Positions 21,313 to 33,971 of a stretch of DNA of 64,000 nt are shown here, one piece after another. The stretch spans positions 21,758,221 through 21,822,220 of the forward strand of contig OZ023181.1 in assembly GCA_963995505.1 (NCBI GenBank), written 5' to 3'. Made by a program: the position numbers and the translations under genes. A model generated the notes under the pieces. It did not search any database. It saw nothing but the letters and a program-made list of their open reading frames with translations, and was not told the DNA's origin. Each line of letters starts with the position of its first letter. The stretch's first letter is position 1. The DNA is from Hypericum androsaemum. Taxonomy: Eukaryota; Streptophyta; Magnoliopsida; Malpighiales; Hypericaceae.

Positions 21313-24250
21313 ATGGGTTGCTGGTACTCTAGAGTGGAGAGAGAGGAGATGGTGAGCCGGTGCAAGGCAAGGAAGAGGTACATGAAGCAGCTGGTCAAGG
21401 CCAGGCAATCCCTCTCCGCTTCCCACGCAATGTACCTACGCTCCCTGCGTAGCACCGGATCCTCCCTCCTCAGCTTCTCCAATTCCGAAACTGCCCTCCA
21501 CCACCCCCTCCACCTCCACCACGCCGCCACCACCACCACCACCACCAACCTCTACCGTCCGGTCCCCCCTCCGCCGCCGCCGCCTCTCCCCCTCAGCCCG
21601 ATGAACTCCTCCTGGACCACCACCACGACCTCCTCCGCCGTCCTCCCCCCGCCGCCGCCACCCCCTCCCGGGGGATCTACCTGGGACTTCTGGGACCCGT
21701 TCGTCCCCCCGCCTCCGCCGTCAGAGGAGGAGGACGCCGGCGGTGAGTGGGCGGAGGACGCCGCCACGACCACCATCACTGCTGTGACGGCGACGGCGAC
21801 GGAGGCTCCGTCCAGCGGCGGGGGCAGCGATGAGCTGGCTGTGGTGGTGAGGAGCGGCAACGGAAAGGACCTCGGGGAGATCCTCAAGGAGGTGGATGAC
21901 TACTTCCTTATGGCGGCGGATGCCGGTGGTCAACTCTCCTGTCTCTTAGAGGTCAACTCTAGCTTCAACTCCAATTCCGGTTTCGGGTTTCCTCCAGGTC
22001 AAACCCAAGTCAAAGGAGGTGGTAGTAACCTTGTACACTGTCCCTTATTCTCTCATCTCCTCTTCTTTCCTTTCTTTTTTATTTTTATTTTTGCTTTTCC
22101 TTTTTCGCTTTATTCTTTTGTCTTATTTAGCCGTTGTTCATTTTTCATGAGAAATGATCCATATGCGGATTAATATTGACTTTTTTTTAAAGAGAAAATC
22201 GATGGAGGATCTTGAGGGCTCTAGGCAAACAGTTATGTGTTTCGAAGTTAAGCTAGATTAAAAAAAAGATGATATTTTTTGAAGTATGAACATAAAATGA
22301 TCGTGATTAGTTGTTGAAGATTGATCTCCTTCTTGCAGAAGTATTGTATTGATTGATGTATTTAAAACTCGGTAAGAAGAGTTTTGCGGGAACATTATTT
22401 CACATGGATCTGGATTAGTCGACCCTCGTCAATCGGATGGTTTGCACCATAATATAGATCGGTGTATATGTCTATAGCTGCATTAGCTGATAAACGAAAT
22501 GTGCTTGGTCCATGTGGAAACATTTTGGAGGGGGAGTGATTAGTTTTTTTTTGTTTTTGTAGGTAAAGTGTATAACGATGGCTGTAATTTGACGAATCCA
22601 TCGTTGTGGTCATGGGGGAGCTCGAGCCCAAAGATGAACGGGTTTGGGAAGTTGGGCGGAGCGGGAAATGGCGGAATCAGCCACTGCTCCACCGTGGAGA
22701 GGCTGTATGCTTGGGAGAAGAAGCTCTTCCAGGAGGTCAAGGTTCGATCTTTCTCTTATCACCTTTCTCATTTGGTCTGAATTTTATCTTCTTCGTCAAG
22801 AACAGTATAACTTAGAAATATCGAGTTGGTGGCGTTAGCTATAAACGCTCAATAGCTCGAGTATGGTCACAGACTGCCGGTATAATGTTTTGGCTTAAAC
22901 TGGACCTTATAACCTCTCTGCTTCTGTTTCTGTACATGTGGGCTTAAGAATGCGGAGAGCTTAAAAATCGAGCACGAGAAGAAGTTGGCGCTTGTGAGGA
23001 AACTAGAGGCGAAGAGAGCAGACTACATGAAGACGGAGAAGACAAAGAAAGAGGTCGAGAAGTTGGAGTCACAGATGATGGTTGCTGCTCAAGCCATTGA
23101 TTCCACCTCCTCTGAGATCATCAAATTAAGGGAGACCGAGCTTTATCCGCAACTCCTTGAGACTGTTAAAGGGTTAGTCTCCCTTCTGCTCTATCCCATC
23201 CACTGAGCGTTTAAGAAATGGGAGCCTGTACTATTTCACGTGACTTGTTTCATCATTGTTACTTCCCATTCGTAGAGAACCAGCCAAATAGATTTCTACC
23301 ATGTTTCTTGTTATGGGTAAATAAAAGCAACTGTACATGCCTACTATTTTAAAACTTGGTTGCCTTGCCTTGTCTAGTACAATTATTGATGAGCAAGTAC
23401 CCTATCTTCGTGGGTATTAGAACGGTCCAATTTGCGAATCTTTATTGGAGTCACCTGCTGTGCTTGCAGATTAATGTGCATGTGGAGAAGCATGTATGAA
23501 GCCCATCAAGTTCAAACGCACATTGTTCAGCAGCTCAAGTACCTGAATACCATCCCGTCTGTCGAACCAACATCTGAGATTCACCGTCAAGCGACTCTCC
23601 AGCTTGAACTACAAGTGCAGCAGTGGCATCTCTCATTCTGCAATGTAGTCAAGGCGCAGCGGGATTACATTCAGTCCCTCACAGGATGGCTACGCCTCAG
23701 TCTTTTCCAGTTCAGCAAGAACCCACTTTCGAGAACGACGGAGGAATCAAGAATATACTCGCTTTCCGAAGAATGGCACCATGCGGTTGATCGGATTCCT
23801 GACAAAGTGGCTTCTGAAGGAATCAAGAGTTTCCTAACAGTTATACACGCCATAGTCGTACAACAAGCAGAAGAGCACAAGCAAAAGAAGAAATCTGAAT
23901 CCGTGTTTAAAGAGTTTGAGAAGAAGGTAACTGAACTCAGATCTTTGGAGAACAAGCGTGGTCCTTACTCGATGCCTGAAACTCCTGGCAGTTCAAGAAG
24001 CAAGGACCCTGTTGTAGAGAAGCGAGCAAAGGTCGAAACGCTGAGGACAAAGGCAGAGGAGGAGAAGACTAGGCATGAGAAGTCGGTGAGCATAACTCGG
24101 TCTATGACAATAAATAATCTGCAGATGGGATTTCCGCATGTGTTTCAGGCCATGGTGGGATTCTCGAGCGTGTGTATGCACGCTTATGAGTCGGTCTACA
24201 ATCAAGCCAAGGGTACGGAAGAGCACGACGTGAAGAGGCTGTTGCCCTAG
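21313..24250 (+). CDS. DUF630/DUF632 (bZIP-like) protein
   Basis: Four exons: 21313-21997 (or 22018), 22563-22741, 22949-23172 and 23470-24250, about 622 residues (629 with the later donor; both keep frame). Residues 1-60 are DUF630: MGCWYSRVEREEMVSRCKAR, with Gly2-Cys3 suggesting N-myristoylation and membrane association. A proline-rich linker with several poly-Pro runs follows, then DUF632 (about 270-560), starting near STVERLYAWEKKLFQEVK and containing MCMWRSMYEAHQVQTHIVQQ. Coiled-coil character is strong at 310-350 and 520-560. Family members include NRG2 (nitrate signalling) and REL1/REL2 (leaf rolling) in rice; which applies is not clear. Exon 1 is much more GC-rich than the introns. 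Confidence 0.92.
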
Positions 24251-25149
24251 GAAGAGAACCAGATATCCGCAGAGGAAAGTTCACCAATTGGTTCCTGTAG
24301 ATATAAACAGATAGGGTATGTAGTGCAGTAAATCTGGCTTGAGTGTCTCCTGGTGTCGTTGCATTGTCGTCCTCGACGCTTGGTAGTGGGTGGTGGTTGA
24401 AGTTTTGTAGGCATTTAGGACTCTTTTTAGTGCACTTGTGGTTGGGTGACTCTTTTGGTTTATTTGTTTCTTCTTTATGGTTTTGGAATGTTTTAACTAT
24501 GAAAATCCAAATCTCTGTGCTTTTGGTGTATGCGACATAAATTCTACGAGGAGGCTGAATCTAACTCGAAGATGTAAACGTGAGAAGGTTACGTCCATGC
24601 CTTCTTGCTGAAAGAATTGTCAGCTCTGTTTCCCCTGCTCGACCATCAAGTCGGCAAATAGTCCTTTGGACCAGGTGACCCGAGCCGACATCTGCAATTC
24701 CCAGACCGAACAAAAAGGATCAGCCAACACATCCCCATTGACCATCATCGAAACGAGAGGGAAAAGAAACGGAGTGAAATCATCCCTCCTTTTTTTTCTT
24801 ATTTACCTTTTTTCACAACTCATTATTCCTGCTGATTGACGAGATCGTTAAATATCAATATTTAAATATCCAAATACCAATTGAATATTCAAAAACTAAA
24901 ATCGATCTGTATCTAACTTTAGACAGTTCTGGCACGCGAAGGATTCATTTACTCAAAAAAATTCGGAAGAGAGAGCTTTGCAATCTTTTATGGTCCAACC
25001 AGGAATAGAATTCCGTCTATGAATTGTCAATGGGCAATGATCGGTGGAGGTTAGATTGCGGACCCGATCCCTCTTCGGGAGATTCGCGGGAAACCCTTGA
25101 ATCTTAATTTTCACTCCTCCTCGCGGGTTTTAGAAAAAGTTTAGTTCAG
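24251..25149. other. Intergenic, mostly 3' flank
   Basis: Probably contains the 3' untranslated region of the DUF630/632 gene. No domain-bearing ORF or repeat seen. Confidence 0.5.
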
Positions 25150-25290
25150 TTTCCGGGCTTTCATAGGCAGGCCCATCTCAGATTGTTGGGCTTTCTTCTG
25201 GGCTCAAGGCCCAGTTTTGGCTTCCGGCCCAAATTACTGGGCTTGTAAGTGGCCCAATTTTAAGGCGGTTACTTATAAAGGCACCCTTAG
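25150..25290 (+). promoter_or_regulatory. Dense GGCCCA/TGGGCT promoter with TATA-like box
   Basis: Seven or so GGCCCA/TGGGCT hexamers within about 110 bp (25168-25257), then TTATAAAGGC at 25272-25281. This resembles site II promoters of plant ribosomal and mitochondrial protein genes. It points rightwards to the small ORF at 25375. Confidence 0.5.
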
Positions 25291-25374
25291 CGGATAGAGA
25301 GCAACACAAGAGAAAGAAGAAGGGAAAGAGACGAGCTAGGTGAGGTTAAGGACATGGGTTGATTGGTAAGAAAC

Positions 25375-25680
25375 ATGTTTCGGATATTCCGAAGTTCGAG
25401 TTTCTTGCCAATTCCACCCATGCCGTTGATTTCCTCCGGTTTCCTCTCCTTCCCTTCCTTCTCTCCATGCCGAGGGGCGAAGATTGCTAAGATGTCGTCC
25501 CTTAGACGCCTACTGCTTCTCTTACCTTCCTGTTCAGATCTTCCAAGCTTATCTGCGACATCAATTAGGGAGAACGGTTCGGTTTTTTTTTTTGGGGTGA
25601 ATCTCCTATATATTGTTGTGAATCTGGTCAGCCCTATTCTGGGAAAGGTTTTTTTTTTAAGTGTCTTCTTTTGTACTTGA
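25375..25680 (+). CDS. Small hypothetical ORF, possible organelle-targeted first exon
   Basis: 101 residues starting MFRIFRSSSFLPIPPMPLI, rich in Ser, Arg, Leu and Pro and poor in acidic residues near the start, as in transit peptides; a hydrophobic stretch follows around residues 70-95. A two-codon upstream ORF (ATG GGT TGA, 25353) precedes it. It sits just downstream of a promoter-like region. I recognise no family. It may be a truncated gene, the first exon of something spliced further, or chance. Poly(T) runs inside argue against a full conserved coding region. Confidence 0.3.
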   Translation: MFRIFRSSSFLPIPPMPLISSGFLSFPSFSPCRGAKIAKMSSLRRLLLLLPSCSDLPSLSATSIRENGSVFFFGVNLLYIVVNLVSPILGKVFFLSVFFCT

Positions 25681-26053
25681 ATTCCAGAACTCCTTAAAAG
25701 AATCTAAAGCGACTTTCTTACATATTTCTAATTCTATGGCCAGAAAAGCAACGCATTTGCAGTTAAGTTCGATTCAGCTATTTATATTTTAGTATTTCCC
25801 AAATAAGCAAAATTCTATCAATTTACTTTTACCCTTCAGATTTTTAAGAATTTCACTGTAATAAATTTTGCTGACGCTTATTATACCACCATAAAACTAC
25901 TGCAGATGATCTAATTACAGAATGTGTATTCACAAGGCTGCCACTTTTGATGCTTCCACTAGCGCTAATATACACATGAGTTCGACTGGAACTGGGAGAA
26001 TCGAAACTTGCCAACCAGGGAAAAAAATATCAAACATACAATAAGTGAGTGCC

Positions 26054-29000
26054 TCAACAATCTTCTATTTCGTCGTCGGAAATATCAGGCCCTTCATTAT
26101 CCAAACTCATATTCTCAGTGTTATTTCCACCTCTTTGATCACAAGCCGGCGTGGCTTCGACAGAAGATGATCTGGTTTGAAGCCATTTTAACACGAAGGA
26201 AAACTCGGCTGCTGTGCCTGCTGCATTATATGAGATGGATTCACCTTCCGCTGCAGATCTTAGCCTTACCATCTCCTTCTGCAAGCACACAAGAAACCAA
26301 CCTTGCATGTGAAGGTGCTACGTTTATCTATCACTCTGATTGTGTTATCTGAAACATCTAATACCCAAAACAAAGTTCTGGTAGTGAAGCGCTAACTCGG
26401 ACTCTGAAACCCAACGATATGGTTTGTAACTGTGGATCTAAATTTGCAGGTCTAGCAAGTGATAGAGAGGAAATCAAGAGTTCAATCTGAGACATAAAAG
26501 AGCATAAACAGAAGGAGCTCGGGAGAATAATCAGAAAAAGGGGTGGTCAACTCACATGATTATTTAACATAGATTGCTCGACCTGCCAGAGCCTCGGCCT
26601 GCGAATTGCATGCCACCTGCATTCCAGGCAAATCACTGCCTGAATTGTGGAAATGACCACACATATTTTTCAAGTAACAAATACAAACCTGGAAGGTGAA
26701 GGATGAGAATTTCCGAAGAGCACTCCTCGAACAGCAACTGAAGCAGCAGCTGATTGGAGAATGTTTTCTACCTCGTTATACCCAGCAGAAGTTCCTCGAA
26801 AAGAAGATAGAAGCAAGTCTGCATCACTCAAGTATGAAGCCACATCCCAGGCATCATCCATCGCATCATGGCTCATGAAATCTAAAACTGAACAATCAAC
26901 ATGCAGAGGAACAGATCAAGTGGTGCCATGAGTTCAAAACTTTAAGAAAACACTTGCATTGTGCTTCAGGACCTAGCAGCCTGTTTGCAGATTTGCAGGC
27001 AGTGGAGCAAGAGCATGAAGAAGAGAAAATTCGTAAGAAGAGTATTTTGTACAGGAGGAACTTACCATTTTCATGTAAAAAATCAGTGACTGGCCTAGCT
27101 TGTCCATGTGCTTGGCAAAGAACTTTTTCCGGGCTATCCATTTTCATCGGTAGTCGATACAACTTCTCTTGCACAAGGAATCCATCTCTATCTACAACAT
27201 TGTTAGGATTTCTTCAGAGGAGATCAAATTTGCGGCACATCAAGAATAAAACATAAAGAAGACCATAGCACAAGCTTCTGGTGGCAAACAAAACTGGGTA
27301 AAGTTAAAAGGAAATACCAGATGCCATGGAATGTTCAGTTTCTCTTTTGTTGTGGAGAAACTTTCCAAGGGCGTGGAAAAGAGAGAGGGTTCCATCTCTG
27401 CCAAATAGCGAAGAGAACCCACCGATCAAAGAGTCAACGTCGCCAGACTTTGCATCCGGATTACTTAATTTTATAAGCGAGGAATTATGCGGCGGAGCTT
27501 GTTTCAAACAGAAAAGCTGCAACGATGTGATTGCATGTCTTATATCACCCCCGCAGGATTTTGCTAAAAGATCAATCTGCTCAGTAGTAATATCACGCTG
27601 CTCCAGTCTGCATATTCTTGTGAGCGTTTTCATGATGGAATTACTGGTAATAGGGTTAAAAGCAACCTGAAAAAAAGAGCGGAATTAAAATAAGCATTCT
27701 TGTATTAGCAAGAGTTTTCCATAGCTAGATTGGAATATTCCGAGGAAGTAACCTTACAAGCTCCAGCATCCACGAGAGCCGACTGAAGTTCCTCCATGAA
27801 TCGTGCATTATGGTCCGCTGAGTCTGAATTTCCACATTCAGTTACAATAATAGCTGTTGGAATACAAGTTGATCTCACAAGAAGAAGCAAGGAGTTTCTC
27901 AATCTCTCAAAAGCATGTCTTCCATTCGTCACAGGAAGATCGTCAATCAGGAGGAGGATTGGAGCTTTAGAGCCTTCCAGCGAGGATGAAGAGATTAATC
28001 CAAACTTCCTCACCTTTTCAATGAAGTTGATGAACTCATCCAACTTGGACGTATATTGTATCCCTATTTTTGGCACAGGGAAGTTCGATAAGAATTATTG
28101 GACAGCAGATTGCTTGACGATAAAGTAAATCTGTTATGTTCTGGAAACAATTACCGGTATTGGAATTATGCAGATGTTCTTGCCATATTGTTGGGATCGG
28201 TGTCCTCCATTCACACACTCCGACACCATAGAGAGATGCAATCGACTGGATAGTTGTCTACAAGTTACAAAACATGTTTTCTGGTTAGAAAGTAAAATTT
28301 TGCATATCAACTTAAGGTAACTAAGTTTTAAAACATGCAAGACTAGCAACATGCCCATTAACCACATACGTGCAACTTTCCATAGAGTTTATACCAGCAC
28401 AGGCAACATCTTTACTCGCCGAAAAAGGGATCCAGGAAAATATGCTACCTCTGGCTTTATTCAATAGCAGTTAGTATAAAATTGCAGAGGGAAACACAAG
28501 TTCCAGAAGAAAAGCTACAAATATTGACAAGTTTGGAAAGAGCATTAATATAACCCTTACAGATTTTCCAACACCAGCTTGTCCAGAGATGATGAGAACA
28601 TAGTTTCTCCAGCTTTCCTACAATGAAACAGAGCAAACCAGTCATTAACATGCATGTGAAAATGAAAGGAATGGCTACAGGACATCTAAAAAAAACCTAT
28701 GACAGGAAACATCATGCAAAAGATATATGTCATTCATTTGAACCTCAAAAATGCCAAGTACAGTACCTTAATCCAGATCAGAGATCCTTTTTTTCTCTCT
28801 CTACATTATCATTACTGTATTTCGCAACAAAGAACAACCTACTTTCCTTCTATTCCTAGCATTCCATTTCAGTTGTATCATACAACAAGGCACCGAGATA
28901 TATCTGTCATTCTTTAAAAACCTCAAAAATGTGAAGTAGAGTACCTTAATCCAGATCAGAGATCTTTTTTTTTCCTCTCTCTACATTATGTATTTTAGCA

Positions 29001-29909
29001 ACAAAGAACAACCTACTTTCCTTCTATTCCTAGCATTCCATTTCATTTGTATTATACAATAAGGCACGATGACACTAGATCTACCTGCAGAGCTCGTATT
29101 CTCTTCTCGACCCAAGATTTCACTTCTTCAACCTACAAAAATACCACCGACAAAAGATCAGATCTCCTAGATCACCCGACCACCAACATTGCAAAGAAGA
29201 GAAAAGACACCTTCTTCTTGTGAACGGCAAGCTCTTCCAACGAGCGAGGCCTATACTTATCAACCCACAGGTCCTGCGCCCCATTACGCACGCCTTCCAC
29301 CTTCGCCTCTCCTGCAAGTTTCAACAGTTACCAGAAGTGACCAAAAAGGAAAGCACCAACACGGGGAACGAAAAGCAAAAAAAACACGGGCTAGAGGCAA
29401 GTAAGTACCTGCAGATGCCTTAGAACCATAAAAGAAGTCCTCAAAATCTCCACATGGAAATTTCACCTGCATAAAGAAACTCACATTGCATCACCTCCTA
29501 ACTGGAACGGATATCATCCAACACTTAGGCTCCCTTGGCGAAATATATTTTCTCTGGTCTCGGTGGAAAACAAATTCCCCTAAAAATGTGAAAAGTAATT
29601 TCGGGCGGGAAAGTCTTTTGCAGCAAAACAAACAGACCCTAGTACATACAATACTGGTTTAAAAACTGCTTAGTGAAAAACGGCTTAATTAGAGTAAAAG
29701 AACGGGGACGTGTCTAGTTCGTCACTAACCGTATCTAAGGAGCTGGATTGTCGAGGATTGGGGATTCGGCGCTTCTTAGGTTCCCTAGGGTTCGCGGAAC
29801 GGGTGACCGGCCGCCTCGATTTCGGCGTCGAGTAGCTCCGGCTCGGCGGCCGGGCGTCCTCGTCGTCCGAGGATAGCACGACGGTCGCGGCATCTCTCCT
29901 TTTCCCCAT
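26054..29909 (-). CDS. RAD17: RAD17 cell-cycle checkpoint protein (9-1-1 clamp loader subunit)
   Basis: Twelve exons (29909-29730, 29466-29409, 29311-29211, 29132-29085, 28617-28561, 28257-28155, 28063-27753, 27666-27318, 27191-27066, 26887-26689, 26616-26556, 26278-26054) give 605 residues with all phases closing, close to Arabidopsis RAD17. Residues 1-60 are basic and serine-rich with GKRR/KSRR/KKRR stretches (nuclear). The RFC-like box [20 protein letters not shown] is near residue 97. Walker A GQAGVGKS is at 141-148; Walker B is LLLIDD around 219-224. Later blocks [16 protein letters not shown] and [16 protein letters not shown] match RAD17. The C-terminus is acidic. It loads the RAD9-RAD1-HUS1 ring at damaged DNA together with small RFC subunits. 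Intron 4 holds a tandem duplication. Confidence 0.95.
28727..29066. repeat. Tandem duplication inside RAD17 intron 4
   Basis: Two head-to-tail copies of about 165 bp (about 28727-28895 and 28906-29066) share long identical blocks such as TACCTTAATCCAGATCAGAG and CTTTCCTTCTATTCCTAGCA. They differ by small indels, so the event is not very recent. No coding content. Confidence 0.85.
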
Positions 29910-30864
29910 CTCCACCCGATTAGCGCAATACGTTGACTTGACGATGGAGGGGAGGAGGAACGGCGCCGTTTCTGGCTGCTTTACGTATATCTCTCGTTTC
30001 GGGTTTTCGCGCGTTTGGGAATTCGCGGCGTTTTTTAGTAGAGGAGCAAGGAAATGTACGAGGCAAGCTTGGAGGATTCGGCCCCAGCTCATCAAGGCCC
30101 ATAAAGTCTAATTGGCCAGTCCAAACTACAAGACCATCGAAATTATCTGATCTCATTTACTTTTTTTTCCTCTCTGGGGGGATGCATACGTAACTATATG
30201 ATATAAACGTCAGACAATACAAGATTTATATTTTTGAAATTTTAGTAAAAAATAATTTTTTTAGAATTTATCACTTTTTAAATAAGTAGAGCAAATTTTA
30301 TCACCAAAGGAAAAAATAATTGCAAAGTTACGTAGCACCCAAATTCCACCGCATGCGGCTATAGCTAAATGGTACACCAAAGACTTAACTTCAAGCTAAC
30401 ATACAAACTAGATTATTAAGAGGAGATAACCTCCGGTCAATAAACCGGAAGGGCACCCATACTCCTAAATCTAACATCAAGTTGATCCACAATTTGAATA
30501 ATCAAGAAGAACGTCAAAAAAAAAAAGACAACAAAGAAAAAGAGCGGTTCAAATATATCAAACGGTTGCCGTGGACGTCAAATATATGTTGGAGACTACT
30601 ATTTTAGGTCGATTTTTCGGAGTAGAGCAGTTCAATGTTGGGGCGTGGAGTTGTTCATTTTCGCAAATCGTAAGATCTTGTAGTATTTTTGCCAATCTGC
30701 TATCTTAATTGCTTACACTTTATTACAGATTAATAGCGAATATATTAAACTAACGGGTTTAAATTTAAGAAAAAAGTACACTTTAATATTCTGTAGTTTA
30801 CGTATTTTGCGTTTGGGCAGTGTAGTTTAAAATTTTAAATTTAGACAATGTGGTTATTTTTTTC
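29910..30864. other. RAD17 upstream region and AT-rich intergenic sequence
   Basis: The first 250 bp, with a GGCCCA motif near 30090, probably holds the RAD17 promoter. The rest is AT-rich with no recognised gene, up to the Tat-type element. Confidence 0.5.
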
Positions 30865-30869
30865 TGAGC

Positions 30870-32479
30870 TGTTGGGATAAAAAAGTGAGAACGCTAAGAA
30901 CGATCTCGTGACGGCCCAGAGTGCTCGTCCCAAGGTCGATCTAACGCTACGAGTAACAAGGTTGGCCGAAGCCGAGACTACTACTAAACTAAGATAAAGA
31001 AGCCGAAGCTTGATAGAGATTTTGTGATTTGATTTTTGGATCCCCTTCTATTCGCCCCTTGCCTTGCTTATATAGAAAACGAAGATCGCCTCAGCTTCGC
31101 TCTAACCGTGTTGTAGTCGAACTCGGAGTCCTCGTCGCTTATCTTCAACCAGGCCTTACCCTTATCCCGACTGAACTCGAAGGCCCGAAGCCTATCTCTT
31201 TCAATACTTATCTTCGTCTGAAAACGGACTTCCAACGCTTATCCCCATCTAATTCAGATTTATCGTGCCAGAGTTTATCCTAGTCTCTTAAGAACCCAGA
31301 GTGCATCGAGTATCCCAGAGCTCCTCCAATTACTTCAAGAGTCCGCCTTAAACTTGGTCTCCTCGTATCTCTGTCCACCTATGTAGAGTCCGTGCTAACC
31401 CGGTCTCTTCCACCGTATCTCATGTACATCGGGCGCTACATTTAGCCTCAAGAGATTGGTCTCACCTGAAGTGAGAGGAAACTAGCTCTCTACTTGAGCT
31501 AATGGCAATCGGTGCCCCTATTCGGTACTTTCAATTGGCGCCGGATTTAGGTGCCTTCAATCGGTGCCTCATTTAGTACCTCATCCGACACCGCATCTGC
31601 TTCAAGTGCCTTTTTGACATCCTTCTGCCTTGAATTTGAAGAATTCATAAACTACAAAGTTGTATTCTATGTCTTACCTTCACACAGCAACTTGAATCGC
31701 GTTAATCTGAGATTCGAGTCAAAAGATATGACCTGGCGCCTGATTTACTTCCTCTACTCGGCGCCAGGTTGGCTTCCCACACTTGGCGCCGGTTTTAGAC
31801 ATCCATCCACTCTGAATTGGCCCAAGTGATGAACTACAAAGTTGTAGGCCTATCTATTATCTTTCCATAGGCTCAAGAATCACCTTAATCCGAGGTCCGA
31901 GTCAAAAGTTATGACCACTTTACCACAGACAGCCGAAGCCCCTTTAACCGCCTTCACTTGGCGCCTGGTTTCCTTTCACCCACTTGGCGCCGGGTTCACT
32001 TGGCGCCGGTATTGGACTTCCTTTCACTATGAATCGGCAAAAGTGATGAACTACAAAGTTGTAGGCCTATCTAGTATCTTTCCATAGGCTCAAGAATTAC
32101 CTTAATCCGAGGTTCGAGTCAAAAGTTATGACCACTTTACCACAGCCGAAGCCCCTTCAACCGTCTTCACTCGGCGCCGCACTCTCCTTCCCTCAGTTGG
32201 CGCCACACTTGCCTTTTCTCAGTTGGCGCCGGGTTTGCCTCTCCTTGGTTGGCGCCGCATTTAGTTGGCGCCACATTTAGTTGACGCCGGGTTGGCCTTC
32301 CACTCGGTTGATGCCGAGTTCAGCTAGTGTCGGGCTCACCTCTATTGAGTTGGTACCTCACTCGCTCTAGGAGAATAAACGCTCCATTCGGCTTCACCTT
32401 CTCGAACTTGTGAAGTCAATCACATACCTAACTCCCATACTCGAAGCCCCAACCTTGTAAATTATTTTGTCCGTCAACA
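30870..32479 (-). repeat. 3' LTR of the Tat-type element
   Basis: TGTTG...CAACA ends. It holds about a dozen GGCGCC hexamers, mostly as TTGGCGCCGG, between 31536 and 32275, and three tandem degenerate units of about 200 bp starting near 31640, 31827 and 32045. On the minus strand the TATA box CTATATAAGC is near 31075. Confidence 0.95.
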
Positions 32480-32492
32480 ATGTCCCCCACAT
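32480..32492 (-). other. Polypurine tract
   Basis: The minus strand reads GTGGGGGACAT directly before the 3' LTR, the expected plus-strand primer site. Confidence 0.7.
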
Positions 32493-32691
32493 GTCAACAC
32501 TTTGGTATGGCCAAGTGAGAAGTGTTCACATGTAGACTCGACTTTATTTAACTCATCGATTTGCCACATAGACCGGCTGCCTCTTTTAATCTCTTAGTAC
32601 TTTGACAAAATTGCCCCTTGGCTTTGTCTATATCAAAGGAGCAAGTCCCAATTCTCTCTCCCCATTCCTCATTTTTCAACCTGTTACTTCT

Positions 32692-33971
32692 TCAAAACAA
32701 ATGAGGACGAACCTTCCTCCCTTTTAACTTGAGCAAGTTGGTAAACGACCGAGTTCGGCCTGCTGTGTTAGATATGAATCGCCTTAGGAAGTTGATCTGA
32801 CCGAGAAAGCGTTGTAGCTCTTTCTTGTTTCGAGGTGGTTGGGCTTGTTGGATTGCATTAACTTTATTTTTATCTATCTCAATCCCTCTCTTGTGAACAA
32901 GGAAGCCTAAGAAGTTGCCTGCTGAGACTCCGAAGGCACACTTCAAAGGATTCATTTTGAGCTGGTGCTTCCGCATCCTTTCGAATGACATCTTCAAGTG
33001 GTCGAGATGCTCCCTATGGTCATGAGACTTGACCACAATATCATCTATATAGACCTCCATGAATCGACCGATGAAGTCCGGGAAGATCAGGTGCATTCCC
33101 TTTTGATAGGTAGCCCGGCGTTCTTAAGCCCGAATGGCATTACAATCCACTCAAAAATTCTGATGGACCCTGGACAACGGAACGCCGTCTTATGAACATC
33201 TTCTTGAGCAAGGTAGATTTGGTTGTAACCTGAATGGCCATCCATGAAGCTTAGGACTTCATGTCCTGCCACAGCATCAACCAATATATCTGCAATAGGC
33301 ATTTGATATTCATCTTTTGGAGTAGCAGAATTTAAATCTCTAAAGTCAATACAAACTCGAATTTTGCCATTTTTCTTGACAACAGGTACAATGTTGGATA
33401 GCCACTCTACATAATCGGCTTTCCTAATGAAGCCGGCATCCAAGAGCCTATCTATCTCTAGCTTGACTTTTTCTACTACTTCTGGCATCATCCTCCTCAT
33501 TGACTGCTGGTAAGGCCGAAAACCCGGCCTTATAGGGAGTCGATGCTCTATCAAGGATCTGTCTAAGCCTGGCATTTCGTCATAGTCCCAAGCGAAGCAG
33601 TCTTGGTACTCTGTCAGTAGCTTGACCAAGTCGTCCTCAAATTCTTTTGGAAGCCGCTCGCTGATGAAAACAGGCCGGCTTCCTTTCTCAGAGCGTAAGA
33701 GTATCTCCTTCAGAGGGTCCTTCACTTCGGCCTTAGCATCATCCAACTTGCTTGGGGCCGGGTGAAGGTCACTCATCTTCAGTTGTTCCAGGGGGTCTTG
33801 ACCGTCGTCCTCAAAAATGAACTCGGCCGCTTCATGCTGTGATAAGGCGTAGACCTCTGACCGCCTTGCTAGCTCTCCTTCTGTTGTGTTAACCACGAAA
33901 GGTAAGCCTAAGGGCTTGCCTCTCGGGGGTGACGTTGGCAGGTCGGTTAGAGGAGGGGATTTTCCATTCAA
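32692..33971 (-). pseudogene. Reverse transcriptase of the Tat-type element (frameshifted, truncated)
   Basis: Two overlapping frames (33971-33087 and 33096-32692) together make one reverse transcriptase. The first has the N-terminal palm block (VCIDFRDLNSATPKDEYQMP) and SFMDGHSGYNQIYL; the second holds the catalytic YIDDIVVKS and FLGFLVHKRGIEID. A frameshift near 33090-33110 separates them. The frame ends at 32692, just after the thumb/connection part; RNase H and integrase are absent. Only about 200 non-coding bases remain before the LTR. Confidence 0.9.
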
